NCBI GenBank assembly: GCA_005808865.1
Contig: SYKU01000352.1
Coordinates: 1-43,318 of the forward strand
Source of the DNA: Acidobacteriota bacterium
GTDB lineage: Bacteria > Acidobacteriota > Terriglobia > Bryobacterales > Bryobacteraceae
Reading direction: 5' to 3'
Length of the DNA: 43,318 nt
Shown: one piece after another, positions 38,184 through 43,318 of the stretch
Layout: every line of letters starts with the position of its first letter
Position numbering within the stretch: position 1 is the stretch's first letter
Notes under the pieces: generated by a model
What the model was told of the DNA's origin: nothing
What the model saw: the letters and a program-made list of their open reading frames with translations, nothing else
The model's database searches: none
Position numbers and translations under genes: made by a program

Positions 38184-39552
38184 GCGCCAGGTCTCGAGGG
38201 TCAGCAAGCGGAAATTGGCGATGTTCGGGGAGGAAGAATTCGTGTAGCAATTTGTCCACCTGCATCAAGCCAGAGCGATTCAATCGCACGGAATCCGGCC
38301 CGATGGTCAGAAAGCCCCGGTCGCGCAACCGGTTAAGCGGCGCCTCGAAACGGCGTTCGACATCCACGCCGAACTTTTCCGCGAAGTAGGCCTGGTGAAC
38401 GCGCCCCAACTTCATTTGCAGCACGAACTCGCGGATCATGCGTTCATCCGCGTCCGGCGTGAGGGCGCGGAATAGAGGCAGTTTCCCCTCGCCGAGCTTC
38501 GCGCAATAGCTTTCGAACTCGTGGTCGTTCTGGTAGTGCGTGCCGTTGACGTGAGAGAACGACGCGACGCCAAGGCCCACCATATCCGCGCCCCTCCACA
38601 ACAAGTCGCGGTAGAGAAACGGCGCGGCCGACGTGTCCTTCACCGCGGTGTAGGCGCTCGCAACCGTGTAGCCATTCTTTTCGAACTCGGCGAAAGCGTA
38701 TTCGACCCATCCGCGCTTCGTCTTCCAATTCGCAACACCCGGTGCGGCCGATTGTCCGAACACCTTCATTTCCTTGAAAATCGTGGTGTTGTGCGGGACC
38801 TCCATCTGGTAGATGGTGACGCTGTCAGGTTGCATCTCTATCGTCCGTGCAACGCAATCGCGCCAGTTCGCCTCCGTTTCGCCCACCATGCCCGCGATCA
38901 GATCGATGTTGATCTGCGGAAAGCCGATGGAGCGGGCGAACTCGTACGCGCGTCCTATTTCCTTCGATGCATGAGCGCGTCCGTTCGCCAAAAGAATTTC
39001 GTCATTGAAATTCTCGATTCCAAGGCTCAGCCGCGTCACGCCTAGCTCCCTGATCGCCTGAAGTTTGCCTTCCGTGAGTGTTCCAGGCTCGCATTCAAAG
39101 GCCACCTCCTTCGCCTCGTCCCATGGAAGCAGCGCCTTCATGCGATCGACCAGGCGGGTCAGTTGGCTGGAGGAGATGTAGGATGGCGTGCCGCCGCCAA
39201 AATAAATGAACGTCGGCTTCCGCCCGCCGATGAACGGTTTGCTGGCGTAGATCGCCAGTTCCTGAACCGCTGCATCGAGATAGCTTTCAACCTCGCTGGA
39301 GTTCTTGTCGGTGTAAACCTTGAAGTAGCAGAAGTGGCAGCGCTTGCGGCAAAAAGGGATGTGGACGTAGATTCCCAGAGGATTGCCGGGCGTCGGAGGC
39401 CGCTCAATCGCTGCATTTGCTTCGGCTACACGGTCCTTCGACCAGAAGGCATAGGGCGGGTAATTGGAAACGAAATAATTGCCGGCACGCGTCTCCTCGT
39501 CGGCCGGAATGTCCTTCGGTGGTTCGGCGGGCGAAACTGGCTCAGCAGTCAT
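38176..39552 (-). CDS. HemN/HemW-like radical SAM protein
   Basis: YVHIPFCRKRCHFCYFKVY (CxxxCxxC), FIYFGGGTPSYISSSQL, ECEPGTLTEGKL, RLSLGIENFND, INIDLIAGMVGET. Confidence 0.93.
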   Translation of the reverse strand: MTAEPVSPAEPPKDIPADEETRAGNYFVSNYPPYAFWSKDRVAEANAAIERPPTPGNPLGIYVHIPFCRKRCHFCYFKVYTDKNSSEVESYLDAAVQELAIYASKPFIGGRKPTFIYFGGGTPSYISSSQLTRLVDRMKALLPWDEAKEVAFECEPGTLTEGKLQAIRELGVTRLSLGIENFNDEILLANGRAHASKEIGRAYEFARSIGFPQINIDLIAGMVGETEANWRDCVARTIEMQPDSVTIYQMEVPHNTTIFKEMKVFGQSAAPGVANWKTKRGWVEYAFAEFEKNGYTVASAYTAVKDTSAAPFLYRDLLWRGADMVGLGVASFSHVNGTHYQNDHEFESYCAKLGEGKLPLFRALTPDADERMIREFVLQMKLGRVHQAYFAEKFGVDVERRFEAPLNRLRDRGFLTIGPDSVRLNRSGLMQVDKLLHEFFLPEHRQFPLADPRDLARE

Positions 39553-39671
39553 GTTCGCTTAATGATCGCGAGGCCCGATCGTGGCCTCCGCGCGATTTCA
39601 TCGTAACATGCGTGCCTCGTCTCCGCTGCTTATCGCCGTGCCGCGGCTCTCTTGTACGATTAAGACAAGCC

Positions 39672-40754
39672 ATGCGCAACATTTTCCGCGTTCTCGGAAA
39701 GCAACACCCGTTGAGGGGAGGCATCTTGTTTTCGGCCGCAATTGTCCTGGTGGGCTTCGGCGCCGTCATCTCAGCGAACAACCTCCTTTTCCTGATTGTT
39801 GCCGCTATGCTTGCCGCCGTGCTGGCATCGGGCTTTCTGAGCCGGATGGGACTCGCCGCGCTGGAACTCGACTTCGTGGCGCCGGACCACATCTGGGCGC
39901 GGCAAACGACGAGCGCCGCGCTCCGCGTGACAAACCGCAAATGGATGCCCTCGTTTTCAATCCGCGTGTCCCCTGTGGCCTCTGGCGGCTCGACCGTCTA
40001 CTTTCCACTCGTCCCGGGCGGCTCGACGGCCGAAGAACACGTCGATCTCCTGTTCGAAAAGCGCGGCGCGTATAAGCACAACCGTTTCGTGTTTTCGACC
40101 CGTTTTCCGTTTGGTTTCGTAGAGCGCACCGCGCAGGTCGAGCTTCGGCGAGAGTTGCTTGTCTACCCCTCCGTGGAACTGCCTAGCCAGATCGAGCGCC
40201 TGTTCGAGGAGGTCGAAGGCGAACTGGAATTTCACGAGCGCGGCAGGGGCAGCGATTTCTACCGCATCCGCCCGTACGAGACGTTCGAGAGCGCGCGGCA
40301 TCTGGATTGGAAGGCGTCCGCACGAACGAGTGACCTGCAGGTACGGGAGTTCACCCGCGAACCCGAGTGGGCGGTCGAGATATATCTTGACCGCGCGGCT
40401 CCCGCCCGCCTCGAACCAGGTTTCGAGACGTGGTTCGAACGCGCCGTCGAATGCGCGGCGGGCCTCGCGTGGCGTATCTCACAGACGGGAGCGACGCTTT
40501 GGTTTCGCTCTCAAGGTTTCGAATGCCATCTCCCCGCCGAAGAGGGCATTTATACTATTCTAAAGTTTCTAGCTTTGGCCGGACCGCTTGATGGGAGGCC
40601 TTTGGACGAACCGGTAAATGCATCTCACTTCCAGGTTGTGTTTAGCGTGCGGCCGGACCGGCTCCAGGAAGCAGGCTGGACTCCGGCTCATGTTGTCGGC
40701 TTGCGCGATCTCCCCGGTTCTCTTCCTCACGCATTCGATCGCGCAGGAGACTAA
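39672..40754 (+). CDS. DUF58 domain protein with two N-terminal TM helices
   Basis: MRNIFRVLGKQHPLRGGILFSAAIVLVGFGAVISANNLLFLIVAAMLAAVLASGFLS; RGRGSDFYRIRPYETFESARHLDWKASART. Confidence 0.88.
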   Translation: MRNIFRVLGKQHPLRGGILFSAAIVLVGFGAVISANNLLFLIVAAMLAAVLASGFLSRMGLAALELDFVAPDHIWARQTTSAALRVTNRKWMPSFSIRVSPVASGGSTVYFPLVPGGSTAEEHVDLLFEKRGAYKHNRFVFSTRFPFGFVERTAQVELRRELLVYPSVELPSQIERLFEEVEGELEFHERGRGSDFYRIRPYETFESARHLDWKASARTSDLQVREFTREPEWAVEIYLDRAAPARLEPGFETWFERAVECAAGLAWRISQTGATLWFRSQGFECHLPAEEGIYTILKFLALAGPLDGRPLDEPVNASHFQVVFSVRPDRLQEAGWTPAHVVGLRDLPGSLPHAFDRAGD

Positions 40755-42603
40755 ATCGGCGCAGCCCCCTGCGCTTGAGCCGGTCCGAACCACAATCACT
40801 GTGACCGAGAGCATCGCGACCGAGGCTCCCGCCTCCGTGTCGATCGTCGGCCGTCCGGAACTGCAAAAGATCCCGGGAGTCAATCTGGACGACCGGCTGC
40901 GCTCCGTTCCCGGATTCAGCCTTTTTCGCCGGACATCAAGTCTGGTGGCGCACCCGACTACCCAAGGCGTATCACTCAGGGGCATGGGCTCGTCCGGCGC
41001 AAGCCGCAGTCTAGTGCTTTGGGACGGCCTTCCAGTCAACGATCCTTTCGGTGGATGGGCGTACTGGACGCGCATTCCTCCCGACGATGTGGAGCGCGTC
41101 GAGGTTTCCCGTGGCGCCTCCACCAGCGTGTTCGGAGACCGGGCCATGTCCGGCGCCATCGCGCTTTTCTCGCGCGAGCCCGAACGGCATAGATTGAATG
41201 GACGCTTCGAAGCAGGTAACCGGAATTCCCAGGATGTCTCCGCCGGTTTCTCCGAGATCTGGGGCCGCTTCGGAATTTCAGGGCAAGGACGCGCTTATCA
41301 GACGGACGGTTATTACATCGTGCCCGCGAACCGCCGCGGCCGTATCGACACGCTAGCCGGAGTGCGATTTGTGACTTCCGTGGCGCGGCTCGACTACTTC
41401 GGCGGCCCCAATCGTCTGTTCCTGAAGACGGATGTCCTGTCCGAGACCCGCCAGAACGGAACCCCGATTCAGAACAATTCCACCGGCCTTGGAAATATCG
41501 CGCTGCGCTATCAGCGGCAGACGGGGAACGATTCGGTTTCCTTCGCCGGCTTTCACACGCGCGAAGCGTTTCGCAGCGGCTTTGCGACTATCGCGGCCGA
41601 CCGCAATTCGGAGCGCGTCAACTTTTTCCAAAGAGTCCCGTCGGAGGCCGTCGGCGTGACGGGATTGTGGCAACATCGCGCCGGGCGCTTCAATACGGCG
41701 GCGGGGGGCGATGCGCTTCGTGTGGAAGGCTACAGCACGGACGTGTTTCCCACGCAGCGCGTTGTGGGCGGCGGTCCGCTCCTTCAGCACGGAGTATTCG
41801 GGCAGGCCGATTTCAAGCTCGGGCCGGCGCGCTTCTTTGCAGGCGGGCGGCATCAGTTCACCGGGCAGGACCGTACTTTTTTCAGTCCCAGCACGGGCTT
41901 CGTCGTGGGACGCGGCCGCCTGCGCGGAAGGGGATCCGTCTACCGCAGCTTCAGAGCGCCCACGCTCAACGAACTGTTTCGCAACTTCCGTGCGGGCAAC
42001 GCGGAGACGCGCGCGAATCCGGCCCTGAAGCCCGAGACGGTGTTCGGCTCCGAGGTTGGCGCGGACTGGGTGGGCGAATCAACGCGGGTTCGAGTGACGG
42101 GATTCCGAAGTTCGATCGGCGACATTATCACCAACGTGACTCTCCTCTCGACGCCGGCGCAGATCATCCGGCAGCGCAGAAACGCCGCCTCCGCCCTCAA
42201 CCGTGGAATTGAGACCGAGATCCAGCAGCGGTGGCGCAATTTCCGGTTCGACGCGGGATATCTGTTCGTCGATTCGCGCGTCTCCACGCGCCAGCGCATA
42301 CCTCAGATTCCGAAACATCAGGGGTCCGGACAGCTTGCCTACGAGCGCAACGGGACGCTCGCGTCGGCCGGTGTCCGCGGCTTCGCGGCTCAGTTCGAGG
42401 AAGACCTCAACCAGAACAGACTCCCCGGTTTCGCGACTGTTCAGGCGGTTCTGCAGCAGCGCCTCGCAAAGGGTTTTTCCGCGGTCGCCGCCTTTGAGAA
42501 TCTGCTTGACCGCGAATACCTCACGGGTAAGACGGCCGCTACGATCGCCATCGGCGCACCAAGGCTGTGGCGCCTCGGCCTGCGGTGGGATGGGAGGAAC
42601 TGA
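40690..42603 (+). CDS. TonB-dependent receptor (BtuB/CirA-like)
   Basis: TITVTESIATEAPASVSIVGRPELQKIPGVNLDDRLRSVPGFSLFRRTSS...GVSLRGMGSSGASRSLVLWDGLPVNDPFGGWAYWTRIPPDDVERVEVSRGASTSVFGDRAMSGAI. Confidence 0.93.
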   Translation: MLSACAISPVLFLTHSIAQETKSAQPPALEPVRTTITVTESIATEAPASVSIVGRPELQKIPGVNLDDRLRSVPGFSLFRRTSSLVAHPTTQGVSLRGMGSSGASRSLVLWDGLPVNDPFGGWAYWTRIPPDDVERVEVSRGASTSVFGDRAMSGAIALFSREPERHRLNGRFEAGNRNSQDVSAGFSEIWGRFGISGQGRAYQTDGYYIVPANRRGRIDTLAGVRFVTSVARLDYFGGPNRLFLKTDVLSETRQNGTPIQNNSTGLGNIALRYQRQTGNDSVSFAGFHTREAFRSGFATIAADRNSERVNFFQRVPSEAVGVTGLWQHRAGRFNTAAGGDALRVEGYSTDVFPTQRVVGGGPLLQHGVFGQADFKLGPARFFAGGRHQFTGQDRTFFSPSTGFVVGRGRLRGRGSVYRSFRAPTLNELFRNFRAGNAETRANPALKPETVFGSEVGADWVGESTRVRVTGFRSSIGDIITNVTLLSTPAQIIRQRRNAASALNRGIETEIQQRWRNFRFDAGYLFVDSRVSTRQRIPQIPKHQGSGQLAYERNGTLASAGVRGFAAQFEEDLNQNRLPGFATVQAVLQQRLAKGFSAVAAFENLLDREYLTGKTAATIAIGAPRLWRLGLRWDGRN

Positions 42604-42698
42604 GGTCCGTCGTCAAACGCGGTCGCACGCTCGGAGTGAGAACAGAGGCTTGGCGTTACCTGATTCCCGCGGCGCCGGCGGCGCCGTGCCCTGAGCGT

Positions 42699-43190
42699 CT
42701 ATTTCCTTGCGATGATCTCCGCAGCCCAGGTCTCGCTGTACTGAAGGATTTCCCAATGCGAAAACATTTCCCGGATCTCGCCGGGGCGGACGCAAAAGCG
42801 GCCGGTCAATCGAAATGACCCTACGAACAAGCCACCGGGCCGGATGCCCGCGCAGATGGGAGAGAACAGATCACGCTGGAGATAATTGAAGTCGCAGATG
42901 AGATCCCACGCCGCCGGTTCAATGACGAACTCGCCTCGTTCGAGGTCGGCGACTCGCGCGTCTATCTTTTGGTTCCGCGAACGAAGAGCGGCGATCGCAA
43001 CCGGTGAAGCGTCCACCGCGGTGACCTGCCATCCGAGGGCGCTCAGCAGGATCGCGTGCCGGCCAAGTCCGCAAGCGAGGTCTACCGCGCGGCCAGGAGA
43101 GCAGAGCCCGGCTGCGTGGACAACAAGCGGCGCTGGCTCCGCCCCAAGGCCCTCACCCGCGAGATATCGCTCGTCCCATGTACGCGGCAT
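42699..43190 (-). CDS. class I SAM-dependent methyltransferase (TehB-like)
   Basis: WDERYLAGEG..., AVDLACGLGRHAILLSALGWQVTAVDASPVAI, DLICDFNYLQRDLF. Confidence 0.88.
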   Translation of the reverse strand: MPRTWDERYLAGEGLGAEPAPLVVHAAGLCSPGRAVDLACGLGRHAILLSALGWQVTAVDASPVAIAALRSRNQKIDARVADLERGEFVIEPAAWDLICDFNYLQRDLFSPICAGIRPGGLFVGSFRLTGRFCVRPGEIREMFSHWEILQYSETWAAEIIARK

Positions 43191-43249
43191 AGGGATAGGT
43201 TCGCACAAGCGGCATTTTCGAAGTGCAGGCCTGCCGTGGTAGATTGAGA

Positions 43250-43318
43250 GGAGACGGTGAGGTGCGAGAGCGGTTGAATCGGGCGGTCTCGAAAACCGTT
43301 GAACCTTTACGGGTTCCG
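43250..43318 (+). tRNA. tRNA-Ser (CGA), truncated at window end
   Basis: GGAGACG start; anticodon loop CTCGAAA closed by GCGGT/ACCGT; variable arm begins GAACCTTTACGGGTTC. Confidence 0.85.

Overview
This is a high-GC bacterial chromosomal window. The gene content (Oar-like TonB receptors, Ser/Thr kinase with a TolB-like propeller, quinoprotein operon) looks like Acidobacteriota, probably Bryobacterales/Solibacter-like; that taxonomy is an inference. No CRISPR array, prophage or intact insertion sequence was seen. Features called: a 3' part of a DNA-3-methyladenine glycosylase I gene, an outer-membrane barrel, a kinase split by a frameshift at a G9 tract, a tandem esterase-like hydrolase, an undecaprenyl-phosphate sugar transferase, ClpS, a decayed and an intact Oar-like TonB receptor, two TIM-barrel sugar isomerase/dehydratase-like proteins, an operon of cysE, diheme cytochrome, quinoprotein and GSDH-cytochrome fusion, a DUF4258 toxin-like gene with a frameshifted YgiT-like antitoxin remnant, a TauD-family dioxygenase, a glycerol-dehydrogenase-like protein, an aminotransferase/PreT-like/DUF480 operon, tRNA-Val(GAC), PAS and MBL-fold genes, rpmI-rplT-zapB-like-zapA, a monoheme cytochrome, a TIGR04282 glycosyltransferase, a translationally coupled cassette (HemN-like radical SAM, halogenase-like flavoprotein, PaaK-type ligase), DUF58, another TonB receptor, a methyltransferase and the start of tRNA-Ser(CGA). 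The best candidates for an undescribed system are the radical SAM/halogenase-like/ligase cassette and a 62-nt near-perfect hairpin upstream of the sugar transferase. All calls come from reading the sequence; no database search was run.
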